Below, in pieces: positions 1 through 9,032 of a stretch of DNA of 64,000 nucleotides (position 1 is its first letter; every line of letters begins with the position of its first letter). The notes beneath the pieces were generated by a model that had not been told where the DNA came from, searched no databases, and saw only the letters and a program-made list of their open reading frames with translations. The stretch comes from QWHO01 sp021404945 (GTDB taxonomy: Bacteria; Vulcanimicrobiota; Xenobia; Xenobiales; QWHO01). Location of the stretch: NCBI GenBank assembly GCA_963169765.1, contig CAUJEN010000052.1:1-64000 (forward strand), in the 5' to 3' direction. A program made the translations under genes and the position numbers.

Positions 1-22
1 AGCCCGGCGAGCGGGCCGGTGC

Positions 23-1690
23 TCAAGAGATCCAGTCGCAGCTCTTGAGGGCTTTGTCGAGCGTCTCCAGGGTCTGATCATAGAGGGCCTGAGCCTCGTC
101 GGGACTGTCGGCCACGCAGGTCACACCCAGCTTGCCATACTCCGAGAGTGCGCCAATCATGTGGAAGACCGCCCCGGTGTTGGTGGACGAATTGTAGTGC
201 AGCCCGGTGTAAGTGGTGATATCGATCAGGTCCTCGGGCAGCAGTCCCTTGTAAGCTTGCGACTCGAGGTTGTCGGAGGCCACATAGTACTTCGGCACCC
301 CCGCCGAGCCGGTCTGGAACAAACCCGTGTCGGCGTTGTAGCGGCCCCCGGTCAGGAACTGCAGGGTGCGGAAGGGGTGGGTCGTGCCGCCCTTGCGCAG
401 GTTGATCTCGATGGCGAACATGTCCCACTCGCCCGTGCCACGGGGAACTGCCAGGTAGTCTACTGAGAGCCGCCCTATCACGCCCGCGTCGGCCAGGCGC
501 TGGCCGATGGCCCGACCCGCGTCGTGCAGTTGGGGCCGGTAGCTGGGCTCGGCCGGGAAGCGACAGCCCAGGAAGACCTGCCCGTCGGGGCCACCCAGAA
601 TCTGGTCGTGCGTCGAGATGAGCTGGGACTCGAGCTGAGGAGTGATACGGATTTGCACACTGGGCGAGGTCTTGCCCTCGCCTTCGATGAACTCCTCGAC
701 CACCCCCCCCATCTCGCAGAACTTGGACAGGAACGAAGGCCAGGTCATCCCGGGGGCCTGGAATCGGCAAGTCGGCAGAAGCTGCATGGCCAGCTTGCGC
801 CGTGAAGCCGGCTGGGACCGCTGCAACTCCTCGATGTTCAAAATGGCGTTGCCCTCGCCCGAGAAGCCCTCGTTGATTTTGACCACCAGCTTGCGCATGC
901 TCGGACGGCGGGAGCACAGCTCGAGCACCGACTCGAGCAGGTGCTCTTCGGTGTAGATGTCCTCGATGCCATCGGGCAAATGCACCCCGGCCTCGCGGAA
1001 CAGCTTGCGCGAGCCGCTCTTGGAGCCGTGGTGGAGGTGGCGGGGATCGGGCCCGAGCAGCGGGCAGTCGAGGGCCACCGATAGCCGCTTCTCTAACTCG
1101 GTCACGTTGAACACGGTGAGATGACGGTTCTCGGCGTGGCCGATGGCGTTCTTGATGCGCCGCAGCAGAGTCGGGCGCTCGAGAATTTTGGCCGTGAGCG
1201 GCTTGTGCGAGCTGTCGTAAGTACTGAACATGTGCAGCCGGCGCCGGGCGTGCGAGAACGGAATTCCGGGAAGAAGCTGCAAATAGTAGTCGATGATGAC
1301 GGGGTTGATGGGCTCGGAGGTCACGAAGACGACCTGGGTCTTGGGCAGGCTGAGCAGGATCAGCATGAAGAGCAGGCGCTCCTCATAGTGGGGCAAGCCT
1401 TTCAGCTTGAGCAGCTCTTCCGGGTCGAGCGTCATGGAGGGCACCACCACGACCGTCTGCTCGATATGCCCATCCCCCTGCAGATTGGCCCAAAGCTGGG
1501 GGAGAGTGGCGTAAAGCTCCTGGAAGCGCGCTTCCTCCTCGGGAGAGCCAGGCGCGGGCAACTCATCGGTGATGGAGCTCGGGGGAGTGACCACCGGCCA
1601 GCTGTAGCGCCGGTCAGCGGGCGGTGTGCCCCCGTTCTTGCGAGGAGCCTCGCCGTCGAGTTGAGTGACCGAGATCGAGTGTCTCTCCAC
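23..1690 (-). CDS. ATP-grasp peptide ligase, PGM1-related
   Basis: The 555-residue protein resembles the PGM1-type ATP-grasp ligases, enzymes that join a carboxylate to an amine with ATP. Family-like stretches include LPHYEERLLFMLILL near residue 105, an ARRRLHMFSTYDSSHKPLT block near 150, an ATP-grasp-like VVKINEGFSGEGN near 275, and a C-terminal EINLRKGGTTHPFRTLQFLTG block that is characteristic of the group. I chose the GTG start at 1690 because AAAGGAG lies nine bases upstream of it. A longer reading from ATG at 1744 has no such site. No biosynthetic partner genes are adjacent, so the substrate is unknown. The gene is monocistronic here and runs toward the left window edge. The family call is from remembered motifs. 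Confidence 0.75.
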   Translation of the reverse strand: MERHSISVTQLDGEAPRKNGGTPPADRRYSWPVVTPPSSITDELPAPGSPEEEARFQELYATLPQLWANLQGDGHIEQTVVVVPSMTLDPEELLKLKGLPHYEERLLFMLILLSLPKTQVVFVTSEPINPVIIDYYLQLLPGIPFSHARRRLHMFSTYDSSHKPLTAKILERPTLLRRIKNAIGHAENRHLTVFNVTELEKRLSVALDCPLLGPDPRHLHHGSKSGSRKLFREAGVHLPDGIEDIYTEEHLLESVLELCSRRPSMRKLVVKINEGFSGEGNAILNIEELQRSQPASRRKLAMQLLPTCRFQAPGMTWPSFLSKFCEMGGVVEEFIEGEGKTSPSVQIRITPQLESQLISTHDQILGGPDGQVFLGCRFPAEPSYRPQLHDAGRAIGQRLADAGVIGRLSVDYLAVPRGTGEWDMFAIEINLRKGGTTHPFRTLQFLTGGRYNADTGLFQTGSAGVPKYYVASDNLESQAYKGLLPEDLIDITTYTGLHYNSSTNTGAVFHMIGALSEYGKLGVTCVADSPDEAQALYDQTLETLDKALKSCDWIS

Positions 1691-2018
1691 GGCCCGCGCT
1701 CCTTTCAGCCTGTCCAATGCGCATGCCATTCTCGTTTGACGCACGGGGACCCTTCAGCCGGACTGTCAATCAGCAAATGGAGGGGATCATCCCCTCAGTG
1801 CAAGTTCTTTCAAACGCGGTCGGCGGGATTTCTCCGGCCCCTCTGGCTGTTGGGACGCGGGTGCTGGTTGACTGCACTTGGATGCGGGAGCACTTCCTGG
1901 CCTGAGGTCCGAGTCTGAAGGTGGTCGAGGAGACCGGGGCGTATCAGTTGGCGCGCCCTGTATTCAGGGCCAGAGCCGCAGCAGGTGGACAGCCCGTCCT
2001 GCTCACGGACATTCTGAA
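1691..2018. other. intergenic region, divergent
   Basis: This stretch separates the minus-strand ligase from the plus-strand IPT/TIG-like gene. It holds the ligase ribosome site at about 1700-1706. I see no RNA gene, repeat or convincing promoter. A plus-strand reading frame runs through it into the next gene, but its composition is not protein-like and I treat it as non-coding or as decayed 5' sequence of that gene. Confidence 0.4.
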
Positions 2019-2759
2019 ATGGGGTCTGAGAATGAAACGCTGGCTCTTGTCCGCCTGGACGGTGACTTCCCCCACGCGGGCGCATCCGACGCTCCGCGCA
2101 AAGTGAGCTTCATTCTCGAAGGCGGCGAGGAGGAGGAGTTGACCGTCGAGTCCGAGAGCGACTCCAGTATCGTTGCGACCCTGCCCGCCGGCGCCACCAA
2201 AGGCAAGCTTCGCGTGACCGTGGACGAGCGGCACAGTAATCGCGTTGCCCTCCCCAGCGCCAACTTCGCGGGCCAGATTGCCATCCAGAAGATCTACCAT
2301 CGCTCCCGTCAGCTCGGAGCGGATACCGAGATCGTGGATTACACCGCCTACTTCACTGCCAATCTGTCCTTCAGCACGGTCCAGGGGACGCTGGTGAGCG
2401 ACGGGGCGACGCTCACCAATCAGTCGATCAGCGGGACTCGCGGTCTGGTGGGGTTCCCACCAGACGCCCCGCTGATCCTCCGGCCGGACGGCCCGGCCCC
2501 ATGGCTCAGCGCCAGCCTGGTCTTGAACGGTGCGACCGGAACGCTGGAGCTCCTGTACAGCTTTGCGTGCCAGATCGACTTTACTTCAGTGGGATTGCCG
2601 CCCAATACGAACTTTATGGAGGGTGGACGGGTATCGTTCCCCGTAACAGTCTCGGGCAACACGATCACCGTGGGGCCGGGGGGGACCTCAACCCTGGAGA
2701 ACCTCCCGGGCGGGACCGGGAACTACATCGTCAAGAGTGGGAACCTGACCCGGAAGTAA
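2019..2759 (+). CDS. hypothetical protein with IPT/TIG-like N-terminus
   Basis: The 246-residue reading from ATG 2019 starts inside what looks like an immunoglobulin-like IPT/TIG fold: VRLDGDFPHAG near residue 10, then ATLPAGATKGKLRVTVD near 55 and SNRVALPS. The remainder is beta-rich, with many Gly, Ser and Thr, ending in TGNYIVKSGNLTRK. Such domains usually sit in exported proteins, but no signal peptide is present and the first strand of the IPT fold seems to be missing. The frame is open upstream to 1878 with non-protein-like sequence. The gene may therefore be 5'-truncated or frameshifted. I cannot assign a function. Confidence 0.5.
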   Translation: MGSENETLALVRLDGDFPHAGASDAPRKVSFILEGGEEEELTVESESDSSIVATLPAGATKGKLRVTVDERHSNRVALPSANFAGQIAIQKIYHRSRQLGADTEIVDYTAYFTANLSFSTVQGTLVSDGATLTNQSISGTRGLVGFPPDAPLILRPDGPAPWLSASLVLNGATGTLELLYSFACQIDFTSVGLPPNTNFMEGGRVSFPVTVSGNTITVGPGGTSTLENLPGGTGNYIVKSGNLTRK

Positions 2760-2913
2760 CCAGATCAGCGCGACGGGGAGGTCATCTCCTGATCCTGGCC
2801 GACACCCACGCCTGAGTTTTCATTCTGGGGTTTTCGCCCGAGTTGTCCGGACCCGCCAGAGGTCCAGCCGCAAACCGCTTTGTGGTGGTGGCCGGACTTC
2901 CTGGCTCAGGGAG

Positions 2914-5067
2914 TTAGTCGGTAGAGAACTTGCGCTTCTCGGCCTTCATCGTCTTGAGCAACTGAGCCGGCTCAAAGCGCGGCCCGAACCGCTCGGAGAG
3001 GATCTCCAGGCGCTCCACCACCCGGTCGATGCCCAGCTGATCCATGTAGCGGAACGGCCCACCCAAAAACGGCGGGAAGCCCAGGCCGAAGATGGCCCCG
3101 GCGTCGCCGTCGCGGGCGCTGCGCAGCACGTTCTCTTCCAGGCAGAGTACGGCTTCATTCAGGAAGGCCATCACGCAGCGCTGCTGGATCTCATCCACGT
3201 CCATCCGCTGGCGCTTGCGCCCTCCGGGAAGCAGGTCGTAGAAGGTGGGGTCTGGATCCTTGCTCTTGCCCGAGTAGCGATAGAAGCCTTTCTGGCTCTT
3301 TTTGCCCAGCCGGCCGTCATCGATGACTTTCTGCCAGCCGTCGGGAGCCGAGAAACGCTGGGGGAAGGCCTCCATCATGATCTTCATCACCTTGGTGGCC
3401 ACGTCCAGCCCCACCTCATCCTGCAGCATCAGTGGACCCACGGGGAAGCCGAAGTCCTTGAGGGCGTTGTCGATCTGGTCGATGGCCGCGCCTTCCCACA
3501 GGACTCGCACCGCCTCGTTGATGAACGGGGCCAGCACGCGGGAGGTATAAAAGCCCACCCCGTCGTTGACCACGATGACCTGCTTGCCCAGCAGCTTGCC
3601 CGCCTCCACCGTGGTGGCTGTCACCCAGTCGGCCGTGCCGGGATGGACGATCACCTCCACCAGCGGCATCTTCTCGACGGGAGAGAAGAAGTGCATCCCG
3701 ATCACGTTCTCGGGCCGTGAGGCTCCTCTGGCAATCTCGGTGATGGGCAAGGACGAGGTGTTGGAGGCGAAGATGGTATCCGGTCCGCACACCGCTTCCA
3801 CCTCTTTGAGCACGGTGTGCTTGAGGTTGATGTCCTCGAAGACGGCCTCGATCACCATGTCCACCCGCTTGAAGCCCGAGTAGTCGGTGGTGGGCCGGAT
3901 ACGCGCCATGCGCAGGTCGCGCTCGAAAGCTCGCATGCGCCGACGGGAGACCTTCTTGTCGAACACCTTCCAGGCGTAGTGGAGAGTCTTGCCCAACGCC
4001 TCGTCGTTGCGGTCCTTGACGTTGACCGGCAGGCCTTTGTCGGCGTACACGGTGGCGATGCCCGAGCCCATCAGCCCGCCGCCCAGCACGGCCAGTTTCT
4101 TGACCGGGCGCGCTTTGGCGTCGGAGCCTTTGGGCAGGCCGCTGTCCGACTTGAGCGCCGTGGTCAAGTTGAAGATGTGGATCAGGTTCTTGGACACCAT
4201 GCCCGCGGCCAGCTCGCCGAACAGGCGGGCTTCCACCTCCAGGCCCTCAGCCAGGCTCTTGCGCGAGGCCATGGCCGAGTCCAACGCTTTGTAGGGGGCC
4301 GGGTAGTGGTCGCCGGCTTTCTTGCGCAGCTCGGCCCTGGCCTGGGTGTAAAGGATGCTGCGGGCTCCAAAAGCCTCCATCAGCCGGCTGGCCAGGGTCT
4401 TCTGGCGCCCCTCGCGGTTCTCGTGGGCCATGCCGTGACGTCCGGCCAGCTCCAGCGCGGCCGCGCGGGCCCGCTGGGGCAGCACCTCGGCCGGCACCAC
4501 CTCGTCCACCAGGCCCAATTTCTTGGCGGCCCGCGGGCGGACGCGCTTGGCGGTCAGGATCATGTCCAGGGCGGCCGGCAGGCCGATCAGGCGGGGTAGG
4601 CGCTGGGTGCCGCCGGCGCCCGGCAAGAGACCGATCTGCACCTCGGGCAGACCCAGTTGGCTGCGGTCGTCTTCTGAGACCAGGCGGTAGCTGCTGGCCA
4701 GGGCCATCTCCAGGCCGCCGCCCAGGCACACCCCGTGAATCGAGGTCACGGTCGGGAACGGCAGCTCCTCCAGGCGGTTGAACACGCCCTGGGCGGCCCG
4801 GCTCATGGCCGCGCCTTCCTCGGGAGTGGTGATGGTGGCCAGGAAGCGTACGTCGGCGCCGGCCACGAAGCTGTCGGCCTTGCCGCTCTCGATCACCAGG
4901 GCCCGCACGTCCGAGCGGGTCTTGAGCTCTTCGAAGGTGTCGCTCAGCTCCTGGAAGACTTCCGGCGAGAGCACGTTCATGCGGCCCGGCGTGTCCAGGG
5001 TCAGCACGGCTACTCCCTCGGCGTTGACGGTGAGTTGGATAGCATTCTTTGTTGCAGTGGTGGTCAT
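2914..5067 (-). CDS. fadJ: FadJ-type enoyl-CoA hydratase / 3-hydroxyacyl-CoA dehydrogenase
   Basis: This 717-residue bifunctional beta-oxidation enzyme hydrates 2-enoyl-CoA and then oxidises 3-hydroxyacyl-CoA with NAD. The N-terminal crotonase domain (about residues 10-200) shows the oxyanion-loop region CLGGGLEMALA and the acidic LPEVQIGLLPGAGGTQRLP. The dehydrogenase part starts near residue 320 with the nucleotide-binding stretch KLAVLGGGLMGSGIA and contains the 3HCDH signature HFFSPVEKMPLVEVI. I chose ATG 5067 (MTTTATKN) because it follows an AAGGGGG stretch and abuts the upstream thiolase stop with 17 bases between. Length fits FadJ/FadB alpha subunits. The symbol reflects the pairing with a FadI-like thiolase; FadB or FadN naming is equally possible. 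Confidence 0.9.
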   Translation of the reverse strand: MTTTATKNAIQLTVNAEGVAVLTLDTPGRMNVLSPEVFQELSDTFEELKTRSDVRALVIESGKADSFVAGADVRFLATITTPEEGAAMSRAAQGVFNRLEELPFPTVTSIHGVCLGGGLEMALASSYRLVSEDDRSQLGLPEVQIGLLPGAGGTQRLPRLIGLPAALDMILTAKRVRPRAAKKLGLVDEVVPAEVLPQRARAAALELAGRHGMAHENREGRQKTLASRLMEAFGARSILYTQARAELRKKAGDHYPAPYKALDSAMASRKSLAEGLEVEARLFGELAAGMVSKNLIHIFNLTTALKSDSGLPKGSDAKARPVKKLAVLGGGLMGSGIATVYADKGLPVNVKDRNDEALGKTLHYAWKVFDKKVSRRRMRAFERDLRMARIRPTTDYSGFKRVDMVIEAVFEDINLKHTVLKEVEAVCGPDTIFASNTSSLPITEIARGASRPENVIGMHFFSPVEKMPLVEVIVHPGTADWVTATTVEAGKLLGKQVIVVNDGVGFYTSRVLAPFINEAVRVLWEGAAIDQIDNALKDFGFPVGPLMLQDEVGLDVATKVMKIMMEAFPQRFSAPDGWQKVIDDGRLGKKSQKGFYRYSGKSKDPDPTFYDLLPGGRKRQRMDVDEIQQRCVMAFLNEAVLCLEENVLRSARDGDAGAIFGLGFPPFLGGPFRYMDQLGIDRVVERLEILSERFGPRFEPAQLLKTMKAEKRKFSTD

Positions 5068-5084
5068 ATTGGCTCGTGCCCCCT

Positions 5085-6389
5085 TCAGCGTTCCAGGATC
5101 AGCGCCGTGCCGAGTCCCCCGGCGGCGCACATCGACAAACAGGCGGTCTTGAGGTTTCGGCGCTTCAGCTCGTGAGCCGCTCCCGAGATCATGCGCGCTC
5201 CCGTGGCACCGAACGGATGACCGAGAGCGATGGAGCCTCCGTTCACGTTCAGCCGGGCCCGATCCACCGGGCCTAGCGGCTCGTCGCGGCCCAGCTTCTC
5301 TTTACAGAACTCGGGCGACTCGAGCATTTTCAACACGGAGAGCACCTGGGCGGCGAAGGCCTCGTGCATCTCCATCAAGTCGATGTCGCCCAGCTTGAGG
5401 CCGGCTTTGTCCAGGGCCATGGGCATTGCGTAGGCCGGGCCGAGCAGCAGCTGGTCGTCGGGGTCGAGCGAAGCCGTGGCCCAGGAGCGCAGGTAGCAGA
5501 GCGGCTCGTAGCCCAGCTCTGTGGCCTTCTCCTCGCTCATTACCAGCACCGCGGCGGCGCCATCCGTAAGTCCGCTGGAGTTGCCCGCGGACAGGCTGCC
5601 GTACTTGCGGTCGAAGACCGGCCCCAGCTTGGCCAGCGCCTCCACGGTGGTATCCTTGCGCACGAAGTTGTCATTCTTGACCGGCTCGAAGCGCGGCTGA
5701 GGCCAGATGGTGCAGACCTCCTCGGCCATCTTGCCCGCCTCCCAGGCGGCCGCCGCCCGCTGGTGGCTCTGGTAGGCCAGCTCGTCTTGCTCGGCGCGGG
5801 TGATGCCGTTCTTGCGGGCCATCATCTCGGCGTGCTGGCCCATGCTCTTGCCGGTGGAGGTCTCGGCGATGGAAGGCGCGCTCGGAATGAGGTCCTTCAT
5901 GTTGAGCCCGGCCAGCGCCTTCATGCGGGCCGGCACGCTTTTGGCCTTGCTGAACGACATCAGGCTGTCAATGGCTCCTTTGGCATAAGGCACCGGCACG
6001 TTGGACATCGACTCGGCGCCGCCCACCACCACTACCTGATACTCACCGGCCAGAATGCCCTCGGCGGCGGTGATCAGGGCCTGAGCGCTGGATGCGCAGG
6101 CGCGCTGCAGGGTGAAGCCCGGGATGCGGCGCGGCAGGCCCAGCGCCAGGATCACCTCGCGGGCCACGTTGGGCGCGTTGATGGGTGGCAACACGCAGCC
6201 CATGATGACCTCGTCGATGAGGTCCGGGTCGAGATCGGTGCGCTCGAGCAGCTCGCGCACGGCGAACTTGGCCAGGTCGACCGCCGTCAGGTCCTTGAAC
6301 TGGGTGTAGGAACGCAGGAACGGGGTGCGCACGCCCTCCACGATGGCCACCCGCCCCCCGGTGGTGTTGCTCTTTTTCTTTACCGCCAT
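5085..6389 (-). CDS. fadI: acetyl-CoA acyltransferase (thiolase), FadI-like
   Basis: This 434-residue thiolase performs the last step of beta-oxidation, cleaving 3-ketoacyl-CoA with CoA. The acylated cysteine lies in LQRACASSAQALITAAEG near residue 90. The C-terminal NGGSIALGHPFGATGARMI carries the catalytic histidine, and CLSMCAAGGLGTALILER at the very end carries the second cysteine and the usual GG-G signature. I chose ATG 6389 (MAVKKKSN) because GAGGGGA lies about nine bases upstream. It is the first gene of a two-gene minus-strand operon with the FadJ-type enzyme, together forming a trifunctional-like beta-oxidation set. Biosynthetic thiolases are shorter (about 390 residues), which favours the degradative type. 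Confidence 0.9.
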   Translation of the reverse strand: MAVKKKSNTTGGRVAIVEGVRTPFLRSYTQFKDLTAVDLAKFAVRELLERTDLDPDLIDEVIMGCVLPPINAPNVAREVILALGLPRRIPGFTLQRACASSAQALITAAEGILAGEYQVVVVGGAESMSNVPVPYAKGAIDSLMSFSKAKSVPARMKALAGLNMKDLIPSAPSIAETSTGKSMGQHAEMMARKNGITRAEQDELAYQSHQRAAAAWEAGKMAEEVCTIWPQPRFEPVKNDNFVRKDTTVEALAKLGPVFDRKYGSLSAGNSSGLTDGAAAVLVMSEEKATELGYEPLCYLRSWATASLDPDDQLLLGPAYAMPMALDKAGLKLGDIDLMEMHEAFAAQVLSVLKMLESPEFCKEKLGRDEPLGPVDRARLNVNGGSIALGHPFGATGARMISGAAHELKRRNLKTACLSMCAAGGLGTALILER

Positions 6390-6416
6390 AGTCAGCTCGT
6401 CCCCTCGCTCTGGTTG

Positions 6417-6560
6417 TCCGGGCACAGGCCCGGCTCAGCGCCGTCGATGCGCCCGCCATGCTTGCGACGCGCGTCGCCGCACTCCTGTTGACAGCGATTC
6501 TATTCACGACGCCGGGCCCGAACGGTGGAGCCCGACTCTCAGCTCAAGGACTGGCAGCCC
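6417..6560 (+). pseudogene. broken copy of the 5' end of the gene at 12781
   Basis: About 145 bases here match 12739-12881 at roughly 90 percent by eye. The match covers about 40 bases upstream of the start codon, the ATG, and the signal-peptide region (MLATRVAALLLTAILF here against MLATRIAALLVTAILF there), ending at the ACTGGCAGCC stretch. An insertion near the end of the signal peptide shifts the frame, and the reading soon terminates. It lies in the 502-base gap between the thiolase start and the alpha/beta hydrolase. The rest of that gap (6561-6891) shows nothing I recognise beyond the hydrolase ribosome site. I infer a partial segmental duplication followed by decay. Confidence 0.7.
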
Positions 6561-6891
6561 GCTGAGGGCTTGCCCACGCCTCGGCGGCTCAAAGGGTGAT
6601 GAGCCCGGACTCGCCGCGCTGCTCACCGTGCAGGGCCGGAGGGTCCATCCGGCCACACCCAGCAGAGCCAGGTCGACGGCGACCTCTTCCGGTCCGTGGG
6701 GGACACGTGCCCGCATTGGTGTGGGAGCTCCCCGGCGAAACAGCGGAGTCACTGCGGGAGTCGAGCCTGGTGACTCCCCGTCAGCAAAGCTGATGAGACC
6801 GTCCACGAGAAGCAGATGCAGCGTCTGCTGGAAGGTCTGGCTTTGCCACGGCTTTAAGCCCTGTTTCAGCCCTCAAAAGGACAATGGAGCC

Positions 6892-7848
6892 ATGCAGGTC
6901 CGTCCGGCCCAGTTCTCCCGAGCGGGATTCCCCAGCCGAGCCTCGGCGGCTCAAGGTGTCGCGGAGCTCGAGGCTCTGGTCGTCCAGGATCAGGCCCTGG
7001 TGCAGACCGCCGACTCCGAAGGGATGAAGTTGCAGCCAGGCTATGAGAGCCTGTTTCTGTCCCAGCCCGGAAAAGCCAGAGGCACCGTGCTGATGCTCCA
7101 CGGCTACAGCGCTGGCCCGTGGCAGTTCCGCGAGCTGGCTGGCCGGTTCCACGACGCCGGCTACAACGTGTTCGCTCCCCGCATGCTCGGTCACGGCTTC
7201 ATGGGATCGGACGGCATCCCAACCGGGGCAAGGATCCCCCGCATGGGCCAGCCGGGCGCCTGGGACCGGTTCATCGACGAAACCTACGCTCAGGCCGCCA
7301 GCCTGGGAGCCCCGGTGCACGCCATCGGACTCTCCGGCGGAGGCAACCTCGCCTTACGGATGGCCGAACGCCACCCGCTGGCCGGAGTCGCTGCAATGGC
7401 GCCCTATCTGGGTGGGGATTTGCCCCACGGAATCCTCTTCGCCATCTCGGACGTGCTCGACCGCTGCACGTTCGGGCTCTTCGGGCGGCTGGTGCTGGAT
7501 CAAATCCCCCACAACAAGAACGAGTTCGAGCCCAACGACACCACCCCGCACACTCAGGGCTCGCTGGGCCAGGCGAGGGCAATGCGCCTGGTCGGTCACG
7601 CCGTCAAGAAGGTGCAGTGCCCGGTTCAGATGATCACCACGGACGGCGACAAGCTGAGCGGTCAGCATCGCGTCCATGCCTGGCTCGAGCGTTGCTCGAC
7701 CAACAATGGCTGGTACCGGTTCGCGCGCTCGGAAGAGGTGCCCCACGCCATGCTCAGCCCCCAGCAGAACCCGAAGGCAGCCATTGTTCACGATATCCTG
7801 TTCGACTTCGTGGACAAAGCCCAACTGTCCCAACGCCGAACGACTTGA
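6892..7848 (+). CDS. alpha/beta-hydrolase
   Basis: The 318-residue protein is a cytoplasmic alpha/beta-hydrolase of the esterase/monoacylglycerol-lipase kind. The oxyanion motif is MLHGYSAGP (residues 68-76). The nucleophile elbow is IGLSGGG with Ser148. The acid is probably Asp251 or Asp253 in TTDGDK, and the base His285 in EVPHAML. A mobile lid is suggested between residues 175 and 225. I chose ATG 6892 because AAAGGA lies about ten bases upstream; the open frame upstream of it overlaps the decayed duplicate and is not protein-like. No signal peptide is seen. The substrate cannot be told from sequence, though the adjacent beta-oxidation genes make a lipid or ester substrate plausible. Confidence 0.8.
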   Translation: MQVRPAQFSRAGFPSRASAAQGVAELEALVVQDQALVQTADSEGMKLQPGYESLFLSQPGKARGTVLMLHGYSAGPWQFRELAGRFHDAGYNVFAPRMLGHGFMGSDGIPTGARIPRMGQPGAWDRFIDETYAQAASLGAPVHAIGLSGGGNLALRMAERHPLAGVAAMAPYLGGDLPHGILFAISDVLDRCTFGLFGRLVLDQIPHNKNEFEPNDTTPHTQGSLGQARAMRLVGHAVKKVQCPVQMITTDGDKLSGQHRVHAWLERCSTNNGWYRFARSEEVPHAMLSPQQNPKAAIVHDILFDFVDKAQLSQRRTT

Positions 7849-7891
7849 AGGAGCCGAGGAGCGGCCCTGCGAGGTGACTCTGGGAGTGCGC

Positions 7892-8698
7892 TCAGTGCCC
7901 CTCGGACGGAGGAGAGCTGAGCATGAACTCGTTCCACTGGGCCTCGCTCATAGCCGGCAAAGGGGCCACGGCAGGCACTTCGTCCTGCCCGAGCAGCTCG
8001 CGCACGAGGCGATAGCCCTCGCCGTCCACGCGCTCGAGCCGACCGCGACAGAAGTTCTGGTGCATTTGCCAGTATTGACGCTCGTCCAGCCCACCCAGAC
8101 CTCGTTCCTCGGCCAGGCCGCGTTCGATCAGGGGCACCAGGGCCTGGTCCGGAATCAGGTAAGCGGCCACGCTCTCGGCCAGGTATTCCGAAGGGTCTTG
8201 CTTGGCGTAGTCACGCACGGCCTGGTTGGTGTTGGCAGCCAGGGCGTGGGCACCGCGCCACTCGGGAGTGCGACTCGGCTCGCCCATGGACATGTCCAGA
8301 GCGTGGGCGAACTCGTGCAGCACTGCAAACGGAGTCAAGTTGGAACGGTCGAATCCGAGCACGTTGGCTTTCGTATTATAGGCTCCCAACGTATCCGGAT
8401 TGGACAGAGTGGGCAGGTAGCTCGGAACCGCATCCCCGCCCGCGAGATCGTAGACCTCGATGCGCGTGCCGTAGGCCTGCACCCTCACGAGGGCCTCGAG
8501 CGGGTAGGCCGCGAGGGCCTCAACCACGCGCTCGCGAGAGAACTCGTCGGGGGCGCGACGAATCATCGAGCGGATGGCCTCCTCCTTCTCGGGAGTAAGG
8601 CGGGCAAGCTCCACCGTGTCGCCGGAGGGCACGATTGCAGCTGAACGCGGGGTTACGTGGCGTTGGACGAGAGAGGCAAACGTGTCCTGGATACGCAT
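7892..8698 (-). CDS. zinc metallopeptidase, anthrax lethal factor/M34-like fold
   Basis: The 268-residue protein carries a clear zinc-peptidase motif, VLHEFAHALD, with His128, Glu129 and His132. A second acidic block, DPSEYLAESVAAYL (residues 168-181), supplies Glu171 or Glu175 as the likely third ligand. A helical second motif of this form, about 40 residues downstream, is what lethal-factor-like (M34) and related small peptidases show. No signal peptide is evident. The N-terminal 60 residues look like a helical prodomain or substrate-binding segment. It is flanked by a convergent hydrolase (43-base gap), so it is probably transcribed alone. The ATG start at 8698 has no strong ribosome site. 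Whether it is a toxin-like effector or a housekeeping peptidase is open. Confidence 0.65.
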   Translation of the reverse strand: MRIQDTFASLVQRHVTPRSAAIVPSGDTVELARLTPEKEEAIRSMIRRAPDEFSRERVVEALAAYPLEALVRVQAYGTRIEVYDLAGGDAVPSYLPTLSNPDTLGAYNTKANVLGFDRSNLTPFAVLHEFAHALDMSMGEPSRTPEWRGAHALAANTNQAVRDYAKQDPSEYLAESVAAYLIPDQALVPLIERGLAEERGLGGLDERQYWQMHQNFCRGRLERVDGEGYRLVRELLGQDEVPAVAPLPAMSEAQWNEFMLSSPPSEGH

Positions 8699-8935
8699 GC
8701 CCGCAGAGTAGCCTCACAGCGGGCCCCAAGTCGTGGACAGGCTGTTACCATCTGCTCGGGCTGCCGGCAATTTTTCTGTCAGTTTAGCCCGGGCGAGCCA
8801 ACGACCTGATGCTGGAAACGCACAACCAGGCCACCCCCTCGCACGGATAGCCTGACGTCACTTTGATCTGCGGGCCCCGGAGACGTTGGAGGACAAACGC
8901 CCGGCCGCGGCCCGACTCCCTCCAAGCGACGGGTA

Positions 8936-8958
8936 GACCGGGGAGGTCCTCCCCGGTC
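8936..8958 (-). terminator. GC-rich hairpin 3' of the 869-residue gene
   Basis: A perfect 10-base inverted repeat, GACCGGGGAG and CTCCCCGGTC, with a three-base loop lies about 75 bases past the stop of the minus-strand gene at 9033. No T-tract follows on that strand, so it is a terminator candidate rather than a classical intrinsic terminator. The surrounding gap 8699-9032 holds nothing else that I recognise. Confidence 0.4.
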
Positions 8959-9032
8959 CCCCACAAAACCGGACGTTCCTCTGAAAATCTCTCCACCTGA
9001 CGAGCCATCCGCCCATGCCCTGGGAGATCGAG

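Noticed and set aside
6581..6957. Fifteen-base direct repeat (GCCTCGGCGGCTCAA) at about 6578 and 6940
   Set aside because: Short and GC-rich, with one copy in coding sequence; probably chance, and no element lies between the copies.
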